Assembly (NCBI RefSeq): GCF_900086585.1
Contig: NZ_FLKM01000009.1
Coordinates: 992,001 to 1,056,000 of the forward strand
Direction: 5' to 3'
Origin: Emergencia timonensis
GTDB lineage: Bacteria > Bacillota > Clostridia > Peptostreptococcales > Anaerovoracaceae
DNA: 64,000 nucleotides
Below the pieces are notes generated by a model. It ran no database searches and was not told the DNA's origin. It saw only the letters and a program-made list of their open reading frames with translations. Positions within the stretch are counted from its first letter, which is position 1. Each line of letters opens with the position of its first letter. Shown piece after piece: positions 34,708 to 42,990 of the stretch. A program made the translations under genes and the position numbers.

Positions 34708-35528
34708 AAAAGAAAAATACCTGGCAGTTTCTTCTGTGCGGCGCCCTGCTCTGCTGCAGTCTCTATCTGGGCATCAGGGCGGCTGCGACAGCTTTTGACA
34801 GAAACGCAGAGATGAAAGAAGTGAATCGGCTGGCCTGGACGCTGCACCCCTGCGACATCGGAAATGACTTTCGGATCATCAGATACGACGACAGGTATCA
34901 ATTGTTTTTGGCGGACGGCGTGGTGGATTATACAGGCGGCAGTGAGGACGGACGGCCGATTACAGAAACGGGGGAGTTCATGACTGACCCAGAGAAGTAT
35001 GCGCAGCTTGATGACCTCTATCTGAAAGCATCCCAGAGGGGAAAAGACGGCAAAAATCGCTTCGGCTGCCTGCGATATGACGGTTCCGTCGCGATTCCTT
35101 TTGAGTATGACGGATTGGAAGGTTTTGTGGGCGATTACTGTATCGTCTGGAAGATTCCAAAGCTGATCGTTATCAACAAAGACAACGAGGCCGTCTATAC
35201 TGCACCTGACAGCAGCGGCCTGAAATGGCTTGCAGAAGGGGTTTTCTCCGCAAAGCTGCAGGGGAAGAGGGAAATCTTCCGAATCATAGAAGGCAAGGCA
35301 GTGCCGACAGAAGCCGATTCGTCGGCTGGCAGTGAAAAAGCGGCTGGGGAACTGCCTGCTTTTCGAAATGGGATTCAAATCTTTGCAAAAGATGAAAAGT
35401 ACGGGCTGAAAGGTGAGGACGGAAAAATTCTTGCCGGAGCGGTGTTTGACAGCCTGCAGTTTGCCGGAGATCGTTATTTGATCGCAGTGTATCGCGGGAG
35501 ATATGGCATCGCAGATACTAGTCGCTAG
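34704..35528 (+). CDS. Membrane-anchored WG-repeat protein 2
   Basis: 274 residues. N-terminal anchor NTWQFLLCGALLCCSLYLGI, then an outside region with shortened WG-like repeats: RFGCLRYDGSVAIPFEYDGL, YGLKGEDGKILAGAVFDSL and a final RYGIADTSR. The Trp is replaced by Phe or Tyr in most repeats. A Ser/Ala-rich linker lies near 200-215. It starts inside the end of permease 1 (4-base overlap). Function inferred only from the cassette. Confidence 0.72.
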   Translation: MKKKNTWQFLLCGALLCCSLYLGIRAAATAFDRNAEMKEVNRLAWTLHPCDIGNDFRIIRYDDRYQLFLADGVVDYTGGSEDGRPITETGEFMTDPEKYAQLDDLYLKASQRGKDGKNRFGCLRYDGSVAIPFEYDGLEGFVGDYCIVWKIPKLIVINKDNEAVYTAPDSSGLKWLAEGVFSAKLQGKREIFRIIEGKAVPTEADSSAGSEKAAGELPAFRNGIQIFAKDEKYGLKGEDGKILAGAVFDSLQFAGDRYLIAVYRGRYGIADTSR

Positions 35529-35548
35529 AAAACTCATGAGGTGAAGCC

Positions 35549-36301
35549 ATGCTGATGAAGATGATAAGACTGGATTATATGAATGTTAGGAGGGAGCTGC
35601 CCGCTTCTGTGGTTATGATGGCTGGCGCGGTGATCGTTTCTTTGGGCGGTGATGCGAAAGGAACTGCGGTGTTGATGCAGGGCATCCTGGTTCTGCTTGC
35701 CGCAATTTTGATCTTGATGGGTCTGAACCGACTGGTCGGCAGCGCTATGTTTGGAACGGAAGGTGCCTTCCGCCTTCTGCTGCCGGTGGATGCCAGGGCG
35801 AGGACTCTTTCGAAAGCCCTCATCGGCGGACTGTGGCTGGGTTTGCTGCTCAGTGTGGTCCTGCTGCTGACAGCGGCAGGCTATGCCGATTACGATGGTT
35901 TTCACGCTGTGAGAATGCGTTTTATGGAACGGACGGTCCTGTATCTCCTCTCCATCGGTTTTTCGCCTCTGACAGCGGGAATCTCCATGGCTTTGGTGCC
36001 GCCAGCGCTGGTTTTGATCGGCAGCAGCTTCTGTATGGGTATCATGATCCTGCAGATCGAGATCAACTCCATGGTGCTCAAGCGGTTCAAGGGATTGGGG
36101 ATTTGGATCATCACCCTTTTTGGCGCAGCCATCTTTGGGGGACTGTTCGCAGGTCTTGGCCTCTTGCTGGAGAAATTGGTGCTGCTGCATTTGGGCGGAC
36201 TGTGGCTGCTGTTTGCGGGCCTGGGTCTTTTATGGGCTTTCGCGTACAGTTTATACCGGGGATGCGCCCGCATGATGGATCGAAAGATGAATTTGTCCTA
36301 G
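35549..36301 (+). CDS. ABC-2-like membrane protein 2
   Basis: 250 residues, six membrane helices. After the second helix it has MFGTEGAFRLLLPVDARARTL, the coupling segment seen in permeases 1 and 3 (E.H...LP..A..L). GAGGTGA precedes the ATG. It ends two bases before the ribosome site of the third WG protein. Likely partner of the single ATPase. Confidence 0.75.
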   Translation: MLMKMIRLDYMNVRRELPASVVMMAGAVIVSLGGDAKGTAVLMQGILVLLAAILILMGLNRLVGSAMFGTEGAFRLLLPVDARARTLSKALIGGLWLGLLLSVVLLLTAAGYADYDGFHAVRMRFMERTVLYLLSIGFSPLTAGISMALVPPALVLIGSSFCMGIMILQIEINSMVLKRFKGLGIWIITLFGAAIFGGLFAGLGLLLEKLVLLHLGGLWLLFAGLGLLWAFAYSLYRGCARMMDRKMNLS

Positions 36302-36312
36302 GAGGTTTTGTC

Positions 36313-37365
36313 ATGGAGAAAAAGGGGAAAAATTGGACAGGTTTGCTGGCTGCGGCTTTGATTCTGATCGGCGTTGCTGCTTTTGCAGGCTTTCACCAGG
36401 CGGCAAAATGGCAGGAATCGGTCCGAGAGGAGATCCAGCGCCTGGATTGGGCTGTGCCTATGGGTCATTATGACAGCCTGGGCGGATGGGTTGCCTTCAA
36501 AGACGGTGAGCCTTATTTCCCATACGCTGTAAAGGAGGCAGACGGTTATACAGAAAAAGTAATCGACACAAAGGGACAGGATTATGATAAAGATGCGTTG
36601 ATCTTTGATGTGGATGACGAAGACGAAGTCGATTATGAGACGCAGAGAAAAGAAGAGGGCTATCTCTTCCCTGCGGATGCTTACTGGTCTGATGATTGGG
36701 ATCACGATGACATGATCTGCGGCGCGAAGCTTTTGGAGTCCGAGAATATCCTCTTTGAAACGGATCAATTCTGCAGTATTGAGGAGATCGGCGCAGGTTA
36801 TTATCAGGCTTCGCTGGTGGAGCGGCAGTATAATAATGACGTGAAGGTAATTTTGAAGAACGACGTTACCCCGGCCTTTGGCGGAAGCGTCTATCTGCAA
36901 ATCGGTGGTTACAGCGAAGGCCTGTGCTACTGCGAAAAGGTTGCCAATGGCAATATGGACAACGTGCCTCTGCATATGAAAATAGAGAAAGGTTATTATG
37001 ATCGAAATGGCCGGCTGGTCATTCCCACGGGTGACAGTGTGTATGGGACGCAGTTTTATGAAGACCGTGCCGTCGTATACGAGGAAGAAGCCGTTTATGT
37101 AATTGACAAAGATGGGCATAAACTGCTGGAGAAGCCGCTGAGAAAGACAATCATAGAAAATCAGACCTGGGATGAGGCTTATAACAGCACGCCTCATTGG
37201 AAAGACCGATTTGTCATCTTTGACGGCAAGTATTACGGAATTATGGATGTTGACGGCAATTGGCTGGTCAAACCGATGTTTTATAATTTGATTGCAGATC
37301 ATAAGGACTTTTTTACGGTTTATTTTGGCGATAAAAAGGGGATTGTGGATTTGAGGAAGGGGTGA
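36313..37365 (+). CDS. Membrane-anchored WG-repeat protein 3
   Basis: 350 residues from the ATG at 36313 with GGAGG seven bases upstream; the frame is open much further left, but that part overlaps permease 2 and has no start signal. N-terminal anchor NWTGLLAAALILIGVAAFAG. An acidic stretch (DVDDEDEVDYETQRKEEG) near 95-115 is followed by WG-type repeats GYYDRNGRLVIPTGDSVYG, VYVIDKDGHKLLEKPL and YYGIMDVDGNWLVKPMF. Overlaps permease 3's ribosome site. Third of three such proteins in alternation with permeases. Confidence 0.75.
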   Translation: MEKKGKNWTGLLAAALILIGVAAFAGFHQAAKWQESVREEIQRLDWAVPMGHYDSLGGWVAFKDGEPYFPYAVKEADGYTEKVIDTKGQDYDKDALIFDVDDEDEVDYETQRKEEGYLFPADAYWSDDWDHDDMICGAKLLESENILFETDQFCSIEEIGAGYYQASLVERQYNNDVKVILKNDVTPAFGGSVYLQIGGYSEGLCYCEKVANGNMDNVPLHMKIEKGYYDRNGRLVIPTGDSVYGTQFYEDRAVVYEEEAVYVIDKDGHKLLEKPLRKTIIENQTWDEAYNSTPHWKDRFVIFDGKYYGIMDVDGNWLVKPMFYNLIADHKDFFTVYFGDKKGIVDLRKG

Positions 37366-37370
37366 AGGAC

Positions 37371-38090
37371 ATGATGCAGATCATCGGCTGTGACTTGACA
37401 CGAGAAGGAGGCAGAATGATCGGGACGACGGTTTTGGCGTTCCTTGCGGGACTGATCACCAGCCTGGCTGACGGTGATGCATTCAGTCTGTCTCTGGGGA
37501 CAGGGCTGCTGATACTCACGGTGATCTTGCTCGCTGTACGGATTCTGCGCCTGTATCAAAAGAGTCTCTTTACGGAAGAAGCGCATTTTCTGATGACGCT
37601 GCCTATGCCGGCAAAGGATTTGCTGAGGGGCAGGCTCGCCGTAGGCATCATGTGGATGTCCATGGCAGAAATTGCCTATTGCAGCCCGATTCTTTTAAGT
37701 CTTTTATACAATGAAGCGGATGCTTTTGAACAGGATAAGATGCAGGTTATCATCTATTGGATGATGGAAAGAGAGAGCAGCACAGTGGACATCACTGTGC
37801 TGGCAGCGCTGCTGGTGCCGCTGATTCTCATCGCTGACGGATTGCTCTGTTCACTGACATTATATCTGTGTTTTTTGAAGAACAATGGGAATAAGAAAGG
37901 GGTATTGCTGATGATTGTTGGCACAGCTGCAACGGCGGGGCTGCTGGGGCTTGCCTTTGTGACACTGCTCGAGAAAGGCAGTTTTCCCTTTGGAATGCTC
38001 TACGCTGTGGCGGCGGGCGGAGCCGTCATGACGGTGCTTCTGTTCAGGCGCTGCAGGGCATTGCTGGAAACAGGGCATGATGTGGCGTAA
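37371..38090 (+). CDS. ABC-2-like membrane protein 3
   Basis: 239 residues from the ATG at 37371 (AAGGGG and GAAGG upstream; GTG at 37362 is in frame and overlaps the previous stop). Six membrane helices; the coupling segment reads FTEEAHFLMTLPMPAKDLLRG. Same plan as the two other permeases but low sequence identity, so the duplication is old. Last gene of the cassette. Confidence 0.75.
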   Translation: MMQIIGCDLTREGGRMIGTTVLAFLAGLITSLADGDAFSLSLGTGLLILTVILLAVRILRLYQKSLFTEEAHFLMTLPMPAKDLLRGRLAVGIMWMSMAEIAYCSPILLSLLYNEADAFEQDKMQVIIYWMMERESSTVDITVLAALLVPLILIADGLLCSLTLYLCFLKNNGNKKGVLLMIVGTAATAGLLGLAFVTLLEKGSFPFGMLYAVAAGGAVMTVLLFRRCRALLETGHDVA

Positions 38091-38457
38091 ATGGGATTGG
38101 CGTTTCGCAGTATGTCCACCTGCATAGGGGAGGGGGGTATACTGCGAACTGTCTTGACAATAGGGTTAGGTTTTTTGACGGGATTTGAAGAGATTCGCGT
38201 AACTGAAAGGCGATTTTAACAACAAAAGAGGGTCGTATTTGCTTAGAAAAGAGACAAATACGACCCTCGGTTATTTTTTTGATAAATTTATAACCGGATA
38301 AATAGATTTTGTGAGGTGAAAAGTAACCGAACCTGCATGATACCCCTGGAAAAACACGCTGATCTTCAAGACAGTTACGCGGGAGCGGGCTGATTGACCA
38401 CAAAAAACCTAACTTTAATGTCGAGGTCAGACGGCATTTTGCTGAACCAGACTCCAA
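38091..38457 (+). other. Intergenic region with repeats and terminator
   Basis: About 370 bp with no gene. It carries the right-hand copies of the degenerate repeats described at 31.2 kb, including a G-rich block AGGGGAGGGGGGTAT at 38126-38140, and the cassette's terminator in the middle. Confidence 0.4.
38228..38280 (+). terminator. Terminator of the WG/ABC cassette
   Basis: Perfect 14-bp stem GAGGGTCGTATTTG / CAAATACGACCCTC with a 13-base loop, then TTATTTTTTT. It lies about 140 bp after the last gene. Confidence 0.75.
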
Positions 38458-38829
38458 CTATTTTTTGATGCTTGCGAGATAGGCTTTGATGGCGCTGAAA
38501 CTTTCGTCGCTGAGGCAATGCTCAATTTTGCAGGAATCCTCAAAGGCGGTATCTCTGTCCACTCCCAGGGCGATCAGCGCTTCTGCGATGACGTTATGCT
38601 TATCGTAGGTTTTTTCTGCAATAGCCCGTCCTTCCGCTGTCAATTCGATTTGTCCGGCCTCATCGACGGTGATAAAGCCATTTTCTCTGAACTTTTTCAT
38701 TGCAACACTCACTGTCGGTTTGGAAAATCCCAGTTCTGTGGCAATGTCGATGGCTCTGACAGATCCATTTCTCTTTTTCAATATATATATGGTTTCGAAA
38801 TAATCTTCTGCTGACTGTTGTATTTTCAT
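38458..38829 (-). CDS. DtxR/MntR-family metal-dependent repressor
   Basis: 123 residues, minus strand, divergent from the Feo genes. N-terminal winged helix with SAEDYFETIYILKKRNG (metal-binding Asp/Glu positions as in MntR) and FSKPTVSVAMKKFRENGFI as recognition helix; the C-terminal dimer domain contains DKHNVIAEAL and DSCKIEHCLSDES with His, Glu and Cys ligands. It lacks the SH3-like third domain, which fits the MntR/short IdeR type. With Fe(II) or Mn(II) it should bind the palindromes in the divergent promoter region and repress iron uptake. Confidence 0.88.
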   Translation of the reverse strand: MKIQQSAEDYFETIYILKKRNGSVRAIDIATELGFSKPTVSVAMKKFRENGFITVDEAGQIELTAEGRAIAEKTYDKHNVIAEALIALGVDRDTAFEDSCKIEHCLSDESFSAIKAYLASIKK

Positions 38830-38879
38830 AAGAATTCTCCTCTCCTGTCAATAAATTATTTTAACATATAAAAAATGTA

Positions 38880-38908
38880 TTGACAAGATGGTTAGCTTGT
38901 GCTAACTT
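38880..38908 (+). promoter_or_regulatory. Promoter of the feo region
   Basis: TTGACA (38880-38885), 17-bp spacer, TAACTT (38903-38908); the first operator palindrome sits in the spacer and reaches the -10. Confidence 0.5.
38891..38906. promoter_or_regulatory. DtxR-family operator 1
   Basis: GTTAGC-TTGT-GCTAAC, a perfect 6+6 palindrome inside the promoter, matching the TTAG...CTAA style of DtxR-type boxes. Confidence 0.6.
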
Positions 38909-38917
38909 ATATACAGA

Positions 38918-38935
38918 AGTTAGTTACCACTAACT
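38918..38935. promoter_or_regulatory. DtxR-family operator 2
   Basis: AGTTAGT-TACC-ACTAACT, perfect 7+7 palindrome just downstream of the predicted start, 27 bp from operator 1 start to start. Confidence 0.6.
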
Positions 38936-38952
38936 GGAAGGGAGACAAAAGG

Positions 38953-39240
38953 ATGAGCGTAGTGATAATTGGCGGCAACGAACGCATGAAACGACAGTAC
39001 GAAGAGATATGTGAAGACTACGGATGTACTGCAAAAGTATATACGAAAGAAAAAGGTGCAATCAAGAAAAAAATTGGTACTCCTGATTTATTAATATGCT
39101 TTACGACGACAGTCTCACACAAAATGGTCAATGTTGCAAAGCAGGAATCAAAACGGGGAGGATTCCCCATTGAACATTGTCACAGCAGCAGCGGGTCAGC
39201 GCTGGCAGAAGTATTGAAAGCAAGGACCCGTTTTGTTTAA
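38953..39240 (+). CDS. DUF2325 protein
   Basis: 95 residues from the ATG at 38953, preceded by GGAAGGGAG. The short alpha/beta protein begins with VVIIGGNERMKRQYEEIC, the DUF2325 pattern, and ends with FPIEHCHSSSGSALAEVL. It contains His and Cys residues that could sense metal or redox state. Function unknown. It sits first in the DtxR-controlled region before feoA, so a link with iron is inferred. Confidence 0.7.
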   Translation: MSVVIIGGNERMKRQYEEICEDYGCTAKVYTKEKGAIKKKIGTPDLLICFTTTVSHKMVNVAKQESKRGGFPIEHCHSSSGSALAEVLKARTRFV

Positions 39241-39247
39241 CAGATGA

Positions 39248-39263
39248 GTTAGTCATGGCTAAC
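39248..39263. promoter_or_regulatory. DtxR-family operator 3
   Basis: GTTAGT-CATG-GCTAAC between the DUF2325 gene and feoA; five of six arm pairs plus one G-T type mismatch. It suggests a second, separately repressed promoter for feoA. Confidence 0.5.
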
Positions 39264-39368
39264 AAAAGTGTGGACTTAGAAATTATTTGTATCACTGTGT
39301 TGGAACTTTAAAATATACGCAGCCCGCAGGTTAATGCGCGCAACGGACAGGACATGAAGGAGTAAAAT

Positions 39369-39581
39369 ATGATGCCTTTATCAATGGCGAAAATGGGTGA
39401 AACCGTAACAATTAAGAAGATCGGTGGAAAAGATGAGGTGCGCCAGCACATGGCGGAATTGGGTTTTGTTGTAGAGGAGAAAGTCACTGTCGTAAATGAG
39501 ATGAACGGCAACTTAATCTTACAGGTAAAAGACAGCCGAATTGCATTAGGAAAAGCTTTGGCTGCTAAAATAATGTTTTAA
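39369..39581 (+). CDS. feoA: Ferrous iron transport protein A (first)
   Basis: 70 residues, a single SH3-like FeoA domain with GETVTIKKIGG and ELGFVVEEKVTVV, as usual for the family (about 75 residues). FeoA binds the cytoplasmic side of FeoB and helps Fe(II) uptake. A second FeoA follows 25 bp later. GGAG lies before the ATG. Confidence 0.88.
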   Translation: MMPLSMAKMGETVTIKKIGGKDEVRQHMAELGFVVEEKVTVVNEMNGNLILQVKDSRIALGKALAAKIMF

Positions 39582-39606
39582 TCAAAATACACCAGGAGGT
39601 AATCAA

Positions 39607-39828
39607 GTGAACACATTAAAAAATGTTAAAGTCGGCGAGACCGTATCTGTAACTCGAATTAACGGCGTTGGTCCGACCAAGAGAAGAATCATGGATATGG
39701 GCCTGACGAAAGGTGTAGACGTCTATGTACGCAAAGTCGCACCGCTGGGAGATCCCATCGAACTGACAGTCAGAGGCTATGAACTTTCCATCAGAAAAGC
39801 GGACGCCGAAATGATTGAAGTGCAATAA
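39607..39828 (+). CDS. feoA: Ferrous iron transport protein A (second)
   Basis: 73 residues; GTG start with AGGAGG seven bases upstream. SH3-like FeoA domain: VSVTRINGVGPTKRRIMDMG and the closing ELSIRKADAEMIEV. Two feoA genes before feoB are common in Clostridia. 31 bp before feoB. Confidence 0.88.
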   Translation: MNTLKNVKVGETVSVTRINGVGPTKRRIMDMGLTKGVDVYVRKVAPLGDPIELTVRGYELSIRKADAEMIEVQ

Positions 39829-39859
39829 CATTTAAGAAAGAATAGAGAGGAGAAAAAGA

Positions 39860-42031
39860 ATGGAGTATAAAATCGCCCTTGCAGGCAATCCGAATAGTGG
39901 TAAAACGACTTTGTTCAACAACTTAACGGGAAGTACACAGTACGTCGGCAACTGGCCTGGCGTAACAGTAGAGAAAAAAGACGGAAAACTGAAGGGTAAT
40001 AAAGAAGTCATTATACAGGATTTGCCTGGTATTTATTCACTGTCACCTTATACTTTGGAAGAAGTTGTCTCAAGACAATATCTCGTTACTGAAAAACCTG
40101 ACGCAATTTTAAATATTATTGACGGAACGAATATTGAAAGAAACCTGTACCTGACTACACAGCTGATTGAACTAGGAATTCCTGTTTTAGTCTGTGTAAA
40201 CATGATTGATCTGGTTAGAAAGAACGGCGACAGAGTCGATTTGAAAAAACTGGGCAGCAAGCTGGGCTGTGAGGTCATGGCAATCAGCGCGCTGAAAGGA
40301 GAGGGTTGTATTGAAGCTGCCAACAAAGCAATTGCTATTGCGAAAGCACATAAGAAGGTCGACATGCCTCATGTATTTACAGGCAGTGTAGAGCATGCCA
40401 TCGCCCATATTGAAGAATCGATAACAGATAAAGTGGATACAGAGTTTTTGAGATGGTACGCGATCAAAATTTTTGAAAGAGATGAAAAGGTGCTCCAGCA
40501 GCTTCACTTTGACGACCGACTTTTGGCCCATCTGGAAGAACATATTGCGGACTGCGAAAGGGAACTTGACGATGAAGCGGAGAGCATCATCACCAATCAG
40601 AGATACTCGTACATCAGCAAAGTCGTAGATGGGGCCGTAGAGAAGAAACAGAGGAGAGAGAACATGACTCTTTCCGATAAAATAGACAGAGTCGTAACAA
40701 ATAGAATTCTAGCTTTGCCTATTTTCGCGGGAATCATGTGGCTCGTCTATTATATATCCATGGCAACTGTCGGCGCCATGGCGACAGACTGGACCAACGA
40801 CGTTCTCTTTGGCGATGTGGTGCCGCCGGCAATCACATCATTCCTGGAAGGCATCGGCTGTGCGGACTGGCTGATCAGCTTGATTGTGGACGGCATCGTA
40901 GGTGGTGTCGGCGCTGTGCTCGGGTTCGTACCGCAGATGCTGGTATTGTTCTTGCTGCTGGCCTTCTTGGAGAGCTGCGGTTATATGGCGAGAATCGCTT
41001 TCATCATGGATCGGATTTTCCGCAGATTCGGCCTGTCCGGCAAATCCTTCATCCCGATGCTGGTAGGCGTAGGCTGCGGCGTGCCGGGTGTCATGGCTTC
41101 GAGAACCATTGAAAACGACCGGGACAGAAAGATGACCATCATGACGACGACCTTTATCCCTTGCGGAGCAAAGATGCCTATCGTCGCTTTGATTGCCGGC
41201 GCTTTGTTTGAGGGTAGCGCCTGGGTGGCAACCAGTGCTTACTTCATCGGTGTAGCAGCGATTATCATCTCCGGCATCATCTTAAAGAAGACCAAAATGT
41301 TCGCAGGGGAACCGGCGCCATTTGTCATGGAACTGCCTGCATATCATATGCCGACCATCGGAATCGTTCTCAGAAGTATGTGGGAGAGAGGCTGGTCCTT
41401 TATCAAAAAAGCAGGTACCATCATCCTGCTGTCAACGATCCTAATCTGGTTTCTGTCCAACTTCAGTATGCAGGGGGGATTCCACATGATCGATGATGTT
41501 CTGGAACAGGATACGACCCTCCTAGCCGGACTGGGATCTCTCTTGGCTTGGGTTTTCGCCCCGCTGGGATTCGGAACATGGAAAGCAGCTGTTGCAGCGA
41601 TTACAGGACTGGTAGCAAAAGAAAACGTCGTAGGTACCTTCGGTATCCTTTACGGATTCGCAGAGGTCGCAGAGGACGGTGCGGAGTACTGGGGAACCCT
41701 GGCCGCGGACTTCACGGCAGCGGCGGCATTCTCTTTCTTGGTCTTCAACCTGCTGTGCGCGCCTTGCTTTGCGGCCATGGGCGCCATCAAGCGTGAGATG
41801 AACAACAAGAAGTGGTTCTGGTTTGCCATCGGATATCAGACGGTCTTCGCCTATCTCATATCCCTCTGCGTTTACCAGTTCTGGACGCTCGCGACTGGCG
41901 GCGGATTTGGCATCGGCACAGTGGCTGCCCTCATCGTTCTTGTTGGCATGCTGTATCTGTTATGCAGACCTGCGCCAAAAGAAGAGACGCTAAATCAGGC
42001 CATGCCGCTGACAAAGCGGAAGGCCGCATAG
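39860..42031 (+). CDS. feoB: Ferrous iron transporter FeoB
   Basis: 723 residues. N-terminal G domain with G1 GNPNSGKTT (residues 8-16), G2 through GVTV, G3 DLPG and G4 likely NMID; then a helical GDI-like region and a membrane core of about eight to ten helices with the Gate motifs VPQMLVLFLLLAFLESCGYM, GCGVPGVMASRTIEN and a second FIPCGAKMPI. It moves Fe(II) across the cytoplasmic membrane with GTPase control. Followed by a small Cys-rich partner. Confidence 0.95.
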   Translation: MEYKIALAGNPNSGKTTLFNNLTGSTQYVGNWPGVTVEKKDGKLKGNKEVIIQDLPGIYSLSPYTLEEVVSRQYLVTEKPDAILNIIDGTNIERNLYLTTQLIELGIPVLVCVNMIDLVRKNGDRVDLKKLGSKLGCEVMAISALKGEGCIEAANKAIAIAKAHKKVDMPHVFTGSVEHAIAHIEESITDKVDTEFLRWYAIKIFERDEKVLQQLHFDDRLLAHLEEHIADCERELDDEAESIITNQRYSYISKVVDGAVEKKQRRENMTLSDKIDRVVTNRILALPIFAGIMWLVYYISMATVGAMATDWTNDVLFGDVVPPAITSFLEGIGCADWLISLIVDGIVGGVGAVLGFVPQMLVLFLLLAFLESCGYMARIAFIMDRIFRRFGLSGKSFIPMLVGVGCGVPGVMASRTIENDRDRKMTIMTTTFIPCGAKMPIVALIAGALFEGSAWVATSAYFIGVAAIIISGIILKKTKMFAGEPAPFVMELPAYHMPTIGIVLRSMWERGWSFIKKAGTIILLSTILIWFLSNFSMQGGFHMIDDVLEQDTTLLAGLGSLLAWVFAPLGFGTWKAAVAAITGLVAKENVVGTFGILYGFAEVAEDGAEYWGTLAADFTAAAAFSFLVFNLLCAPCFAAMGAIKREMNNKKWFWFAIGYQTVFAYLISLCVYQFWTLATGGGFGIGTVAALIVLVGMLYLLCRPAPKEETLNQAMPLTKRKAA

Positions 42032-42046
42032 GGGAAGGGGGATTTT

Positions 42047-42205
42047 ATGAATGTTTCGACAATGCTTGTACTGCTGGTGGTGGCAGCCATCGCAGGCTTT
42101 AGTATCAGATCGCTGGTCAAGAGCAAAAAATCCGGCAAGGGCTGCGCTGGCTGCAGCGGCGGCTGCAGTCACTGCAGCGATCAAAACTCCGAATGCTCTA
42201 AATAA
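42047..42205 (+). CDS. FeoB-associated Cys-rich membrane protein
   Basis: 52 residues; GGGGAAGGGGG ahead of the ATG. One membrane helix (MLVLLVVAAIAGFSI), basic stretch, then a Cys tail CAGCSGGCSHC and a last Cys. This is the plan of the FeoB_associated family, always next to feoB, which may bring iron to or from the pore. The gene begins 15 bp after feoB and ends the operon. Confidence 0.85.
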   Translation: MNVSTMLVLLVVAAIAGFSIRSLVKSKKSGKGCAGCSGGCSHCSDQNSECSK

Positions 42206-42217
42206 AATCCTATAGTC

Positions 42218-42250
42218 GATGTGTGCCCTCTCAACAAGAGGGCACACATC
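42218..42250 (+). terminator. First hairpin after feo operon
   Basis: GATGTGTGCCCTCT pairs perfectly with AGAGGGCACACATC; T-poor tail (TGACTTTT). Confidence 0.6.
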
Positions 42251-42269
42251 TGACTTTTCTCAAATAGAA

Positions 42270-42315
42270 GGAGTGTCACCCAGATCAGTATTTTATCTGG
42301 GTGACACTCCTTTTT
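42270..42315 (+). terminator. Second, strong terminator after feo operon
   Basis: Perfect 16-bp stem GGAGTGTCACCCAGAT / ATCTGGGTGACACTCC, 9-base loop, then TTTTT. Confidence 0.85.
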
Positions 42316-42444
42316 GATATGTCCTGATTATTAACTCTTCGGCATGATTTGTTTTGTCGTGTATATAGACATTTCCAGGACTTTCATATAAAATTTAGAG
42401 AATCGCAGTAACGATTAGAATCATATAACAAGGGAGAGAGAAAC

Positions 42445-42990
42445 ATGCTATTCGCAATTATTCAAGTCATTTACGATAAAATTTCAGACTTAGCAAAAGA
42501 ATACAGAAACATGATGTTATCGTTGTCTTATTCGATTCTAAAGGATTACCAATATGCTGAAGATATCACGCAGGAGGCGTTTTTGATTCTGTCTCAAAAC
42601 ATGGATAAGCTGGATAATATTTATTCTGCACGTAGTAGGAATTACGTGTATACGATCACAAAAAACTTGACGATTTCAAAGTACCGCAGTCTAAAAAATG
42701 AAAATATGGTCCAATCGGATGAAAATAATTCGTTAAATAATATAGAAGGATCCTTAGATATAGAGGCTTTTGGAAATGAATATGGTTTTAGTGAGAAAAT
42801 CATAAATGCATTGGCAGAACTAGATGAACTTGACAGAGACATCCTCTGCTACAAATACGGCGCAGGCTATACTGGCAAAGAAATTGCCCAATTGATGAAC
42901 AGTAATCCTGACTCTATCTATAAGAGAATGCAGAGAGCCATAAGCAAGCTGAGGGAAATCATAGAGGAGATGGAGAGGACAGAAAAATGA
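42445..42990 (+). CDS. RNA polymerase sigma factor, sigma-70 (ECF-like)
   Basis: 181 residues. Region 2 includes LSYSILKDYQYAEDITQEAF, region 4 LDELDRDILCYKYGAGYTGK and a helix-turn-helix ending KRMQRAISKLREI. Region 3 is missing, as in ECF sigma factors. AGGGAGAG is upstream. It overlaps the following DUF4367-like gene by four bases, which suggests that gene codes its anti-sigma factor. Likely responds to an envelope signal. Confidence 0.82.
   Translation: MLFAIIQVIYDKISDLAKEYRNMMLSLSYSILKDYQYAEDITQEAFLILSQNMDKLDNIYSARSRNYVYTITKNLTISKYRSLKNENMVQSDENNSLNNIEGSLDIEAFGNEYGFSEKIINALAELDELDRDILCYKYGAGYTGKEIAQLMNSNPDSIYKRMQRAISKLREIIEEMERTEK

Noticed and set aside
34665..35537. Minus-strand frame opposite WG protein 2
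   Set aside because: Shadow of a plus-strand gene in a coupled operon.
36298..37302. Long minus-strand frame opposite WG protein 3
   Set aside because: The plus strand has a ribosome site, signal anchor and WG repeats; the antisense frame shows no motifs.
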